This document shows, in pieces, positions 7,635 through 14,620 of a stretch of 39,207 nt of DNA; positions within the stretch are counted from its first letter, which is position 1; every line of letters starts with the position of its first letter. The position numbers and the translations under genes are program-made. The notes beneath the pieces are model-generated. The model searched no databases. It was given only the letters and a program-made list of their open reading frames with translations, and was not told where the DNA came from. The DNA is from 13-2-20CM-68-14 sp051955535 (GTDB lineage: Bacteria > Actinomycetota > Thermoleophilia > Gaiellales > Gaiellaceae): positions 1 through 39,207 of the forward strand of contig JBQCGP010000062.1 of assembly GCA_051955535.1 (NCBI GenBank), written 5' to 3'.

Positions 7635-8816
7635 CTACGCGACGCGGACGAAGACTCCCTTCTGCGACTTGTAGATGCCGAACGGGCGCTTGACCATGTC
7701 GCCGCCCTTGTCGAACTTGACGGGCAGGCCGAGGAGCGAGGTCTTGACCAAGATGTTCGTCCTCTTGATCTGCTTGCGAACCTCGGCTCGGGTCGCCTTG
7801 CCGTCCTTACAGGCGCGGTCGATCGCCCCGGTGACGACCTGGGCTGCGACGTAGCTCGGGGCACCGAAGAGCTCCGAGTTGCCGCCGTGGCTCTTCTTGA
7901 AGGCTGCGACGCGAGCATCCGCCGGGTTGACCGGGAAGAACGAGTCGTACACGTTGTTCCCGAGCCCCGAGAACGCAGGGTCGAACAGACCGTCCGAGCC
8001 CATCAGCTTGATCCCGCCACGGCCGAGCGTCTTCATCTGCTGGCCGAATGCCTGCCCCTTCGGGGGCAGCTGCCAGGGGAGGTAGACGAGCTGAGTGTTC
8101 CGCGGGATCTTGTTGATGAGCGGCGAGAAGTCGGACTGCTGCTGACTGACACCGTCACGCGAGACGCTGACGCCCTTCGCCTTGAGGATGTTCTGCACCT
8201 CGTCGGCGAGGCCGATGCTGTAGGCCTCCTGGTCGTCGATGATGTAGACACGCTTCACCTTCAGCGTGTTGATCATGTAGTTCGCGACGCTCTTGCTCTG
8301 CGACGAGTCGGGCGGAACCGTGCGGAAGAAGAAGCCGGTCCGCGTACCGTCGGTCGTGAGCGTCGTGTTCGTCGCGGAGCCGGAGACCCAGCCGAGGCCC
8401 GCGCCCTTCAGGGCTCCCGTCGTGGCCTTCACCTCGTTCGAGCCGGCGGGGCCGACGACGCCGAGGACCTGGGCGGTCGAGCCGAGCGCCTGCGCGCCCT
8501 TGACCGCCTCGGCGGTTCCGTTGGCGGAACCGAGCATCGTGTCCTCATTGACGAACTTGATCTTCTTCTTGTGCGAGCGGTTGTACTGGTTCTTGAAGAA
8601 GTTCGCCCAGTGCACCTGGTTGACCCCGATCGAGGCCGCAGGCCCCGTAAACGGCGCCATCAGGCCGATCGAGCGGGTCTTCCCGCACGAGATCAGAGCG
8701 CTTCCGGCATTTGACGGGGAAGACGCCCTCTTCGGGGCCTTTTCAGACCCCCAGGCGGCCGTTGCGAGGACGGCCATCCCTGCCGCGAGGACCGCGGCGA
8801 CTGCGAGTTTCCTCAT
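7635..8816 (-). CDS. livK: HAAT-type ABC substrate-binding protein (first system)
   Basis: Exported type I periplasmic-binding-fold protein (Peripla_BP_6) that captures the substrate for the LivHMGF importer. 393 residues. Residues 1-23 form a signal peptide (Arg-Lys, then AVAAVLAAGMAVLATAAWG); no lipobox cysteine is seen. The mature part begins with IGLMAPFTGPAASIGVNQ, typical of ligand-binding lobe 1, and includes GVVGPAGSNEVKATTGALK and KRVYIIDDQEAYSIGLADEV at the lobe interface. A strong Shine-Dalgarno AGGAGGG at 8821-8827, spaced 4 nt from the ATG, is one of the best in the window and fits high expression. A 64-nt gap separates it from the cupin gene, so a local promoter is possible. Confidence 0.93.
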   Translation of the reverse strand: MRKLAVAAVLAAGMAVLATAAWGSEKAPKRASSPSNAGSALISCGKTRSIGLMAPFTGPAASIGVNQVHWANFFKNQYNRSHKKKIKFVNEDTMLGSANGTAEAVKGAQALGSTAQVLGVVGPAGSNEVKATTGALKGAGLGWVSGSATNTTLTTDGTRTGFFFRTVPPDSSQSKSVANYMINTLKVKRVYIIDDQEAYSIGLADEVQNILKAKGVSVSRDGVSQQQSDFSPLINKIPRNTQLVYLPWQLPPKGQAFGQQMKTLGRGGIKLMGSDGLFDPAFSGLGNNVYDSFFPVNPADARVAAFKKSHGGNSELFGAPSYVAAQVVTGAIDRACKDGKATRAEVRKQIKRTNILVKTSLLGLPVKFDKGGDMVKRPFGIYKSQKGVFVRVA

Positions 8817-8880
8817 GTTGCCCTCCTGTTGATTACCCCGACCTCGTTTCAGACCTTACGTGGTGAGACGCTAAAGATCG

Positions 8881-9600
8881 TCATTCGTTTGCTTCGTACG
8901 CACGGGAAGCCGGATCGCCGGCCGGATGGAAAACGGCGACGATCCGCATGGTTGAGCCCCCCGAGTTCTCGAGTGAGTGCATCAGATAGGCCGGCAGGTG
9001 GATGCAGCTACCTGCACTCACCGGCGCGTCCTCTCCTTCGGTGTGCAGAGCGCCCTCGCCCTCGAGGACGTAGATCACTTCGTTGTAGACGTGGCTGTGG
9101 TCCGGCGCTCGTCCGGGTGCGATGTCACCGCGGAACTGCGTCACCTCCCGGCAGCCGACCTCGTCCGTGACGAGGTAGCGAAATTCGCGATCGCCGCTCG
9201 CCGTCAGGTTCGGCTGGTCGGCCTCACGGACGGTCCGACGCGAGGCCGGGGAGGAGCCGTTGTGCTCCGAAGGCGCCGTGACCGTGACGACCAGAAGCTT
9301 GTCTGGCCCCGGGTTCTCGACCTCGTAGCTCTCACCGGCACCGACATAGACGCCCGTCGCCGCCTCGACAGGGTGTGCCGTGCCCGCGACGTGGATCTCG
9401 CCCCGGCCGTCGGCGACGTACAGCACCGCGATGCGGTCGCCGGTCTCGACCGGACGCGAGCGTCCGGGCGCGTAACGGACGATGCGTTGTTCGAGGATCT
9501 CGGAGCCTCGCGAGGCATCGAAGGCGCGGCCGACGCTGGCGGTGTCCGCGTCGGGCCGTTGCTCCTCGAGCTCGTGCGGCGCCAGGACGTAGGTAGCCAT
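8881..9600 (-). CDS. Two-domain cupin protein (bicupin), possible dioxygenase or isomerase
   Basis: 239 residues with two cupin beta-barrels. The N-terminal barrel (about 30-110) has PGRSRPVETGDRIAVLYV, lacking the HxH metal ligands. The C-terminal barrel (about 145-225) has PGRAPDHSHVYNEVIYVLEG and LPAYLMHSLEN, giving a His-x-His, Glu and His metal site. One live metal site in the second barrel is seen in quercetinase-like and some ring-cleaving cupins, but the sequence does not decide the reaction. Its ATG overlaps the stop of the tryptophan dioxygenase gene (TAATG), so the two are translationally coupled and probably act in one pathway. Attractive but unproven: dioxygenation of a catabolite downstream of the TDO. 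Confidence 0.85.
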   Translation of the reverse strand: MATYVLAPHELEEQRPDADTASVGRAFDASRGSEILEQRIVRYAPGRSRPVETGDRIAVLYVADGRGEIHVAGTAHPVEAATGVYVGAGESYEVENPGPDKLLVVTVTAPSEHNGSSPASRRTVREADQPNLTASGDREFRYLVTDEVGCREVTQFRGDIAPGRAPDHSHVYNEVIYVLEGEGALHTEGEDAPVSAGSCIHLPAYLMHSLENSGGSTMRIVAVFHPAGDPASRAYEANE

Positions 9601-10334
9601 TACTGCGCTCCCTCTTCGATCGCTCGGCTCGTGAGCCGGTTGCGGATCGCCCAGAGCTCGGGGAAGAACGTCTGCTTGATCAGGCCCCCGAGCAGCTCGA
9701 CCGGCGTTCCCTGCGTGCCGACGACCTCGTCGCCGATGATCCTGGCGACGACCTTGTAGTGGCGGACCCGCCAGAGCATCAGGCGCTCGTCGAGCTCCGT
9801 CAGCGCCTCGGCGAGCTGGTACAGGTCTTCGTGCTCACGTCCGTGGACGTAGAGCTCCTCGAGGCTCAGCCCCTGCTTCCGGACGAGCGCGGAGAACGCC
9901 TGGCCGAGCCTGGGAACCACGCCCCGCAGCGAGCGGAAGCCGGGCGAGTCGAAGCCGCTCCCGTGGCCCAGCACGGCGCGCACCCGCTGGTATTCCCAGG
10001 GCGACATCTGCTCGAGCATGTCGAGCTGGCCGGTGGTCAGCTGCAGTGCCAGGGTTGCTCGGCGGAGCAGTCGGAGAGCCCCGGCGACCTCCTCACGCTC
10101 GAGCACCGCAACCGCTTCGGCCGTCTCGTTCGCCGCGAGCTTGAGCCAGAGCTCCGAGGACTGATGCACGGTCTGGAAAAGAAGCTCGTCCCGATGGGCC
10201 TGCTCCTCTGGGGTCTTCTGTAGGGAGAGCAGGTCGTCCGTCCGCAGATAGCGCTCGTAGTCGCTCGCGCCCTCCCCGGGGAGAATTGGCTCGGAGTAAT
10301 CCTCGATCTCGCCCGCCGCCTTGGCGCTCGACAC
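9600..10334 (-). CDS. kynA: Tryptophan 2,3-dioxygenase family protein
   Basis: Heme dioxygenase that opens the indole ring of tryptophan to N-formylkynurenine. 244 residues from a GTG at 10334, somewhat shorter than usual bacterial TDOs (about 260-280). Recognised by YERYLRTDDLLSLQK, FQTVHQSSELWLK (His57, the distal active-site His), EYQRVRAVLGHGSGFDS (Arg119 and Ser126 match the substrate-carboxylate Arg and the GSGF segment) and LMLWRVRHYKVV (His192, predicted proximal heme ligand). The usual GTGGT loop is GTQGT here, Thr210 being kept. All key residues are therefore present and the enzyme should be active, though the altered loop may shift specificity to a tryptophan derivative. It lies 33 nt after the dehydratase gene and is coupled to the bicupin. 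No kynurenine formamidase is recognisable in the window. Confidence 0.9.
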   Translation of the reverse strand: MSSAKAAGEIEDYSEPILPGEGASDYERYLRTDDLLSLQKTPEEQAHRDELLFQTVHQSSELWLKLAANETAEAVAVLEREEVAGALRLLRRATLALQLTTGQLDMLEQMSPWEYQRVRAVLGHGSGFDSPGFRSLRGVVPRLGQAFSALVRKQGLSLEELYVHGREHEDLYQLAEALTELDERLMLWRVRHYKVVARIIGDEVVGTQGTPVELLGGLIKQTFFPELWAIRNRLTSRAIEEGAQ

Positions 10335-10367
10335 CCGGACAAGGATACTGCGGTCCGGCCGAGGTTC

Positions 10368-11315
10368 CTACGGGGTCACGCCGGAGAGGATCGTGCGCAG
10401 CTTGTCCTCGTCGATGTTGCCACCCGAGATGATGCAGACCACCTTGCCGCTTCCACCGCGGCCGGCGAGCGCTGCCGCGAGGGCGAGGGCGCCGGCTCCC
10501 TCGGCGACGATTCGCGCCCGATTGACGAGCAGCCGGACCGCCGCAGCGGCATCGTCGATCGGCACCGGATACGCCCCGGCGAGGGCGGCGCGGGCGAGCG
10601 GCCACATCTTCGGCAGCAGGCGGGGGGCGCCCGAGCCGTCCACGAACGACGGCGTCCCTGCGACCTCGCGCGGCTCTCCGGCGGCGAGTGACGCCGACAG
10701 TGCAGCGGCCGGCTCGGGCTCGACGGCGTAGACCGGGACGCGGGGCGCGAGGGCGCGCACGGCGCTGGCGATCCCGACACTCAGGCCTCCCCCTCCGAAC
10801 GGGACGAGGACACAGTCCGGGTCCGGCAGGTCCTCGAGGATCTCGATCCCGATCGTCCCGTTGCCCGCCATCACCGCTTCGTCCTCGACCGGGTGCACGA
10901 AGCGGCCCTCCGCCGCGGGAGTGCTCGAGGTCGCGATCGCATCCCACCAGTCGTCGTAGGGGACCTTCACGACCCTGCCGCCGAGGCGCTCGATCGCAGC
11001 GAGCTTCGTCTCAGCCGCGGCCTCTGGGACGACCACCGTGCAAGGAACGCCGAGCTCCCGTGCGGCCCAGGCGACGCCCTGACCCATGTTGCCCGCGCTC
11101 GCGGTGACGACCCCGTCGCCGAGCTCGGCCTGCGGGATCTGCGTGACCGCGTTGAGCGCGCCGCGCAGCTTGAACGAGCCGATCGGCTGCAAGTTCTCGA
11201 GCTTGAGGTAGATCTCTGCCGGAGCCTCGGGCACCTGGAGGCGGATGAGCGGTGTTCGAAGGACTGCGCCGGCGATCCGCCCGCGTGCCGCCGAAATCTC
11301 GTCGAAGGCGATCAC
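10368..11315 (-). CDS. Threonine/serine dehydratase-like PLP enzyme (fold type II)
   Basis: PLP lyase of the threonine dehydratase / serine racemase / 3-hydroxyaspartate dehydratase family: it removes water from a beta-hydroxy amino acid and leaves an enamine/imine that becomes a 2-oxo acid. 315 residues, GTG start at 11315. Lys49 in IGSFKLRGALN is the Schiff-base lysine; ASAGNMGQG binds the substrate carboxylate; GGGGL at 173-177 is the PLP phosphate loop; ISGGN near the end contacts the ring nitrogen. There is no ACT-like regulatory domain, so this is a catabolic or racemase-type enzyme, not the biosynthetic IlvA. Its start overlaps the OCD-family stop by 4 nt (GTGA), a tight pair also known from hydroxyectoine (EutB/EutC) and beta-hydroxyaspartate (BhcB/BhcD) catabolism. 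Confidence 0.88.
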   Translation of the reverse strand: MIAFDEISAARGRIAGAVLRTPLIRLQVPEAPAEIYLKLENLQPIGSFKLRGALNAVTQIPQAELGDGVVTASAGNMGQGVAWAARELGVPCTVVVPEAAAETKLAAIERLGGRVVKVPYDDWWDAIATSSTPAAEGRFVHPVEDEAVMAGNGTIGIEILEDLPDPDCVLVPFGGGGLSVGIASAVRALAPRVPVYAVEPEPAAALSASLAAGEPREVAGTPSFVDGSGAPRLLPKMWPLARAALAGAYPVPIDDAAAAVRLLVNRARIVAEGAGALALAAALAGRGGSGKVVCIISGGNIDEDKLRTILSGVTP

Positions 11316-12286
11316 AGCTCGACGCGCTGGCCGGTGCCGGTCTCCGTCGCCCGCCGATTGAGATGCTCCACCGTGGCGAGATCCTCCGCCGCGAGCCCGA
11401 GTGACTTGAACAGCGTCAGCTCCTCGCTGTCGCGGCGCCCTTCACCTGCGCCCGTGAGCACCTCGCCGAGCTCGGCGCGGACCTCGCGCGGCCCGATCTC
11501 GTCGACGGCGAGCAGGTAGTCGCCGGCTTCGGCGTAGAGGGATTCGCGGCGGTCGGCGAAGAGAGCCGCCGCCTCCATCGTTGCGGAGTCGATCTCCCTC
11601 GCTGTGGGGATGCTCGAGCCGACAGCATTGATGTGCGCGCCGGGCGCGAGCCAATCGCGCGCGACAATCGGCTCGGGGGAGGCCGTGGTCGTGGCGATGA
11701 CGTCGGCTCCGTCGAGCGCCTCCTGAGCCGACGGGGCGACTTCGACCGGAAACGGCATCTCCACCTCTTCGGCCAGCGTCCGCGCCAGCGCCTCGGTGCG
11801 GCCCCAGACCCGGGCGGATTCGAACGGGCGAACCAGGGCGAGTGCCTCGAGATGCGCGCGTGCCTGAATCCCGGCGCCGAGAACGGCGAGGCGAGTCGCG
11901 TCATCGCGGGCGAGGGCGCGGGTCGCCACGGCGGAGACTGCCGCGGTACGAATTGCGGTCACGGCGCCGGCGTCGACGATCGCCAGGGGCGCACCGGTCT
12001 CGCCGTCGAAGAGGGTCACCGTGCCCATGTGCGATTCGAGGCCGCGGGCGCGGTTGCCGGGGAAGATGCAGATGACCTTGATCGCGTAAGCGGGCTTCGG
12101 CGCGGAGCGGTGCGCGGCCATCAGCCCCATCAGGCTCGGCTCGTCGGGCGGCCTCATGACCGTGCGGAGCGGGTGCCAGATGTCTCCGTTCGTGAGGTCG
12201 ATCAGCGTCTGCTCCATCAGGTCGATGCACTCGTCCACCGGGAGCAGCTCCCGGACCTGCGCGTGCGACAGGACGATGACCTCCAT
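11312..12286 (-). CDS. Ornithine cyclodeaminase / mu-crystallin family protein (imine reductase or deaminase)
   Basis: NAD(P)-dependent enzyme of the OCD/mu-crystallin family (ornithine cyclodeaminase, alanine dehydrogenase Ala, ketimine reductase, iminosuccinate reductase). 324 residues. Lys70 in AYAIKVICIFPGN is the conserved substrate lysine; SHMGTVTLFDGETGAPLAIVD and TAIRTAAVSA form the substrate site; GAGIQA at 137-142 is the dinucleotide fingerprint. The ATG at 12286 shares one base with the aldo/keto reductase stop, which fixes the start although the frame is open further upstream. Directly followed by the dehydratase-like gene: a dehydratase makes an imine, and an OCD-family reductase can reduce one, so the pair may interconvert a beta-hydroxy amino acid and an amino acid. 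Substrate unknown. Confidence 0.9.
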   Translation of the reverse strand: MEVIVLSHAQVRELLPVDECIDLMEQTLIDLTNGDIWHPLRTVMRPPDEPSLMGLMAAHRSAPKPAYAIKVICIFPGNRARGLESHMGTVTLFDGETGAPLAIVDAGAVTAIRTAAVSAVATRALARDDATRLAVLGAGIQARAHLEALALVRPFESARVWGRTEALARTLAEEVEMPFPVEVAPSAQEALDGADVIATTTASPEPIVARDWLAPGAHINAVGSSIPTAREIDSATMEAAALFADRRESLYAEAGDYLLAVDEIGPREVRAELGEVLTGAGEGRRDSEELTLFKSLGLAAEDLATVEHLNRRATETGTGQRVEL

Positions 12287-13251
12287 CAGCGGAATACTGA
12301 CGCCAGTTCGTCGCGCCAGGCCTCGGTCAACTCCAAGTCGAGCGCGGCGAGCGCTGCACGGAGGTGCTCCGGCTTGCGCGGCCCGACGACGACGGCCGTG
12401 ATATCGGGCTGAGCGAGGAGCCATGCAAGCGCCAGTGTGGCGGGCTCCGTTTCGAGCTCGTCTGCGAAGCCGCGGAAGGCATCGAGCGCGCGGAAGATCT
12501 GCACTGCCACGAGCTGCTGGTACGGCTCCGGACGCAGCGTCATCCGCGACCCGGCCGGATACGGAACGTCCTGAGCGTACTTGCCGGTCAACCAGCCGCC
12601 CCCGAGCGGGCTGAACGGCGTGAAGCCGAGCCCTTCGCGCCGGCAGATCTCCCGCACGTCGTCCTGAGCAGCGGGCGCGATGAGGTTGAGCTCGTTCTGG
12701 ACCCAGGCGAAGCGCGCGAGCCCATGTGCCTCGCTCGTCTCGAGCGCCTCGAGCAGTTGCTCGGCGGTGACGTTGCTGGCGCCGATCGCCTCGACCTTGC
12801 CGCTGCGAACGAGCCCGTCGAGCGCCTCGAGCGTCTCGAGGATCGGCGTCTCCGGATCGGGCTCGTGGGTGAGGTACATCTGGACCCGGTCGACTCCAAG
12901 CCGCTCGAGGCTCGCCGCGTTCTCCCGCAGCACGCGGTCGCGGGCGAGCCCTCGGTCGTCGGGGTCGCCGGTCACCGACCAGTAGACCTTCGTGCTCAGG
13001 ATCACGTCGGCCCCGCGGTCGCGGCGCCACCGGCCAACCCAGGTCTCGCTGCGCCCACCCCCGTACGAGGGCGCGGTGTCGAAGAAGTTGACGCCCGCCG
13101 CCCAGGCGGCGTCCATCAGTGCGAACGCCTCCTCCTCGCTTTCGCCCTGCCCGAAGAGCTCGGGCGCCGAGCCGACTCCCCCGAAGTTGCCGCCGCCGAG
13201 GCCGATCCGGGAAAGCTCCAGCGACGTCGGGCCGAGCCGCCGGTAGTCCAC
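12286..13251 (-). CDS. Aldo/keto reductase
   Basis: NADPH-dependent carbonyl reductase with a TIM-barrel fold. 321 residues from a GTG at 13251. The catalytic tetrad is visible: Asp58 and Tyr63 in NFFDTAPSYGGG, Lys88 in LSTKVYW, His129 in YLTHEPDP. GASNVTAEQL, FTPFSPLGGGWLTGKY and the cofactor-binding VVGPRKPEHLRAAL complete the family pattern (AKR11/12-like, potassium-channel beta-subunit relatives). It is the first gene of the minus-strand operon, starting 64 nt from the divergent molybdenum hydroxylase genes. It could reduce or, in reverse, oxidise a pathway aldehyde or ketone. Substrate unknown. Confidence 0.92.
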   Translation of the reverse strand: MDYRRLGPTSLELSRIGLGGGNFGGVGSAPELFGQGESEEEAFALMDAAWAAGVNFFDTAPSYGGGRSETWVGRWRRDRGADVILSTKVYWSVTGDPDDRGLARDRVLRENAASLERLGVDRVQMYLTHEPDPETPILETLEALDGLVRSGKVEAIGASNVTAEQLLEALETSEAHGLARFAWVQNELNLIAPAAQDDVREICRREGLGFTPFSPLGGGWLTGKYAQDVPYPAGSRMTLRPEPYQQLVAVQIFRALDAFRGFADELETEPATLALAWLLAQPDITAVVVGPRKPEHLRAALAALDLELTEAWRDELASVFR

Positions 13252-13278
13252 GGGGCGAGCCTACTAGGACACCTCCGT

Positions 13279-13308
13279 TTGCAGGCACGGACCGCGCCCG
13301 CATACGAT
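13279..13308 (+). promoter_or_regulatory. Sigma70-like promoter of the plus-strand operon, leaderless
   Basis: TTGCAG at 13279-13284, 18-nt spacer, TACGAT at 13303-13308. The expected start point is 13315-13316, where the ATG of the first gene lies, so the message would begin with its start codon. No Shine-Dalgarno sequence is present, which agrees. The short divergent gap (13252-13315) must also hold the promoter of the minus-strand operon, so a single regulator could act on both. Confidence 0.5.
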
Positions 13309-13315
13309 TGCCGCA

Positions 13316-14122
13316 ATGCTGCTGAGGGAGGTCGGGTACGCACGCCCACGCACGACCGACGAGGCTTTGGGGCTGCTGGGGGAGTACGAGGGCGCCCGGC
13401 CGCTCGCCGGTGGACAGACCCTGATCAACGTCATGAAGGCCCGAGCTGCGGCTCCGGACGTGCTCGTCGACCTGAACGGGATCGCGGAGCTGAAGGGCAT
13501 CGAGCTCGGCTCCGATGGCACGCTCGAGATCGGGCCGATGACGACGACGTCCGAGCTGATCGCGGCGCAGGAAGCCCGCGCGCGCCCGATCCTCGCCGAG
13601 GTCTGTTCGCAGATCGCCGACGTGCAAGTGCGAAACCGGGGCACCATCGGCGGCAACATCTGCTCGAGCGATCCGACGAACCACCTGCCGCCGGTGATGG
13701 TCGCGATCGGCGCCCGGATGACGATTGCCGGGTCATCCGGAGAGCGGACCGTCCCGGCGGATGAGTTCTTCCTCGGCGTCTACATGACCGCGGTCGGGCC
13801 GAGCGAGCTCTTGACGAAGGTCACGGTCCCGCCGGGGCGTAGCGACGGCTTCTCGTCGGTCGCGGTCGGCAAGGACGGCACCTGCATCGTCAACGCGGCC
13901 GCATCCGCAAACGGCGAGCTGCGGGTCGTGCTCGGTTGCGTCGACGCGGTCCCCCAGGTTTTGCGCGGCGGGTCCGATCCGGAATCCGTGCGTTCCGCGG
14001 TTCAGGCCGCCGGGCTCAACCCGCCGAGCGACGTCCACGGCTCGAGCGACTACCGCCGTGCCCTCGCAGAGGTCGTCGCGGTACGCGCGGCGAAGCAAGC
14101 CATCGAGAGAGTGGGGGCCTGA
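13316..14122 (+). CDS. Molybdenum hydroxylase, FAD-binding medium subunit (CoxM/CutM type)
   Basis: FAD subunit of a heterotrimeric xanthine-dehydrogenase-family hydroxylase; it passes electrons from the iron-sulfur subunit to an acceptor. 268 residues, close to the usual 270-300. AGGQT at 31-35 and TIGGN at 110-114 (in VRNRGTIGGNICSSDP) are the two FAD pyrophosphate motifs, and the C-terminal CO_deh_flav_C domain starts near 165. First gene of the operon, with the order medium-small-large that is common for CO-dehydrogenase-like and N-heterocycle hydroxylases. The stop is directly followed by the GTG of the small subunit. Confidence 0.94.
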   Translation: MLLREVGYARPRTTDEALGLLGEYEGARPLAGGQTLINVMKARAAAPDVLVDLNGIAELKGIELGSDGTLEIGPMTTTSELIAAQEARARPILAEVCSQIADVQVRNRGTIGGNICSSDPTNHLPPVMVAIGARMTIAGSSGERTVPADEFFLGVYMTAVGPSELLTKVTVPPGRSDGFSSVAVGKDGTCIVNAAASANGELRVVLGCVDAVPQVLRGGSDPESVRSAVQAAGLNPPSDVHGSSDYRRALAEVVAVRAAKQAIERVGA

Positions 14123-14620
14123 GTGGAGGCGGGTCGTGCGGCGCCGGCGGCAACGAGCAGGATCGCCGTCGAGGTCAACGGCACCAGGTACGAACGGGAC
14201 GTCGAAGCGCGTCGCCTGCTGATTCACCTGATTCGCGACGACCTCGACCTGACCGGCTCACACGTCGGCTGCGACACGGGCAACTGCGGGGCCTGCAGCG
14301 TGATCCTCGACGGGACGCTCGTGAAGAGCTGTATGCTCCTCGCAGTCCAGGCCGACGGGTCGTCGATCGAGACGGTCGAAGGGCTCGCCGACGGCGAGCT
14401 GACGCCGCTTCAGCAGGCGTTCAGCGACCACCACGCGCTGCAGTGCGGCTACTGCACGCCGGGCATGCTGATGAGCGCGACGGATCTGCTCCGTGGGAAC
14501 CCGAAGCCCTCGGACGACGAGATCGCCAGGGCGATCCAGGGGAACATCTGCCGCTGCACCGGCTACTGGAACATCGTCACGGCGATCAAGGCGGCCTCGG
14601 GCCAGGAGGTCGGTGAGTGA
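14123..14620 (+). CDS. Molybdenum hydroxylase, [2Fe-2S] small subunit (CoxS/CutS type)
   Basis: Iron-sulfur subunit with two [2Fe-2S] clusters that carries electrons from the molybdenum centre to FAD. 165 residues from a GTG that immediately follows the previous stop. The plant-type N-terminal cluster ligands are Cys50, Cys55, Cys58 and Cys70 (GCDTGNCGACSVILDG); the second cluster uses Cys108, Cys111 (CGYCTPG) and Cys143, Cys145 (NICRCTGY). All eight are present, so the subunit should be functional. The last 4 nt overlap the large-subunit start (GTGA). Confidence 0.96.
   Translation: MEAGRAAPAATSRIAVEVNGTRYERDVEARRLLIHLIRDDLDLTGSHVGCDTGNCGACSVILDGTLVKSCMLLAVQADGSSIETVEGLADGELTPLQQAFSDHHALQCGYCTPGMLMSATDLLRGNPKPSDDEIARAIQGNICRCTGYWNIVTAIKAASGQEVGE

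Noticed and set aside
11312..13684. 790-codon frame ending in the OCD-family protein
   Set aside because: The upstream part is a shadow of the aldo/keto reductase and runs into the divergent Mo hydroxylase gene; the ATG at 12286 fits the family N-terminus.
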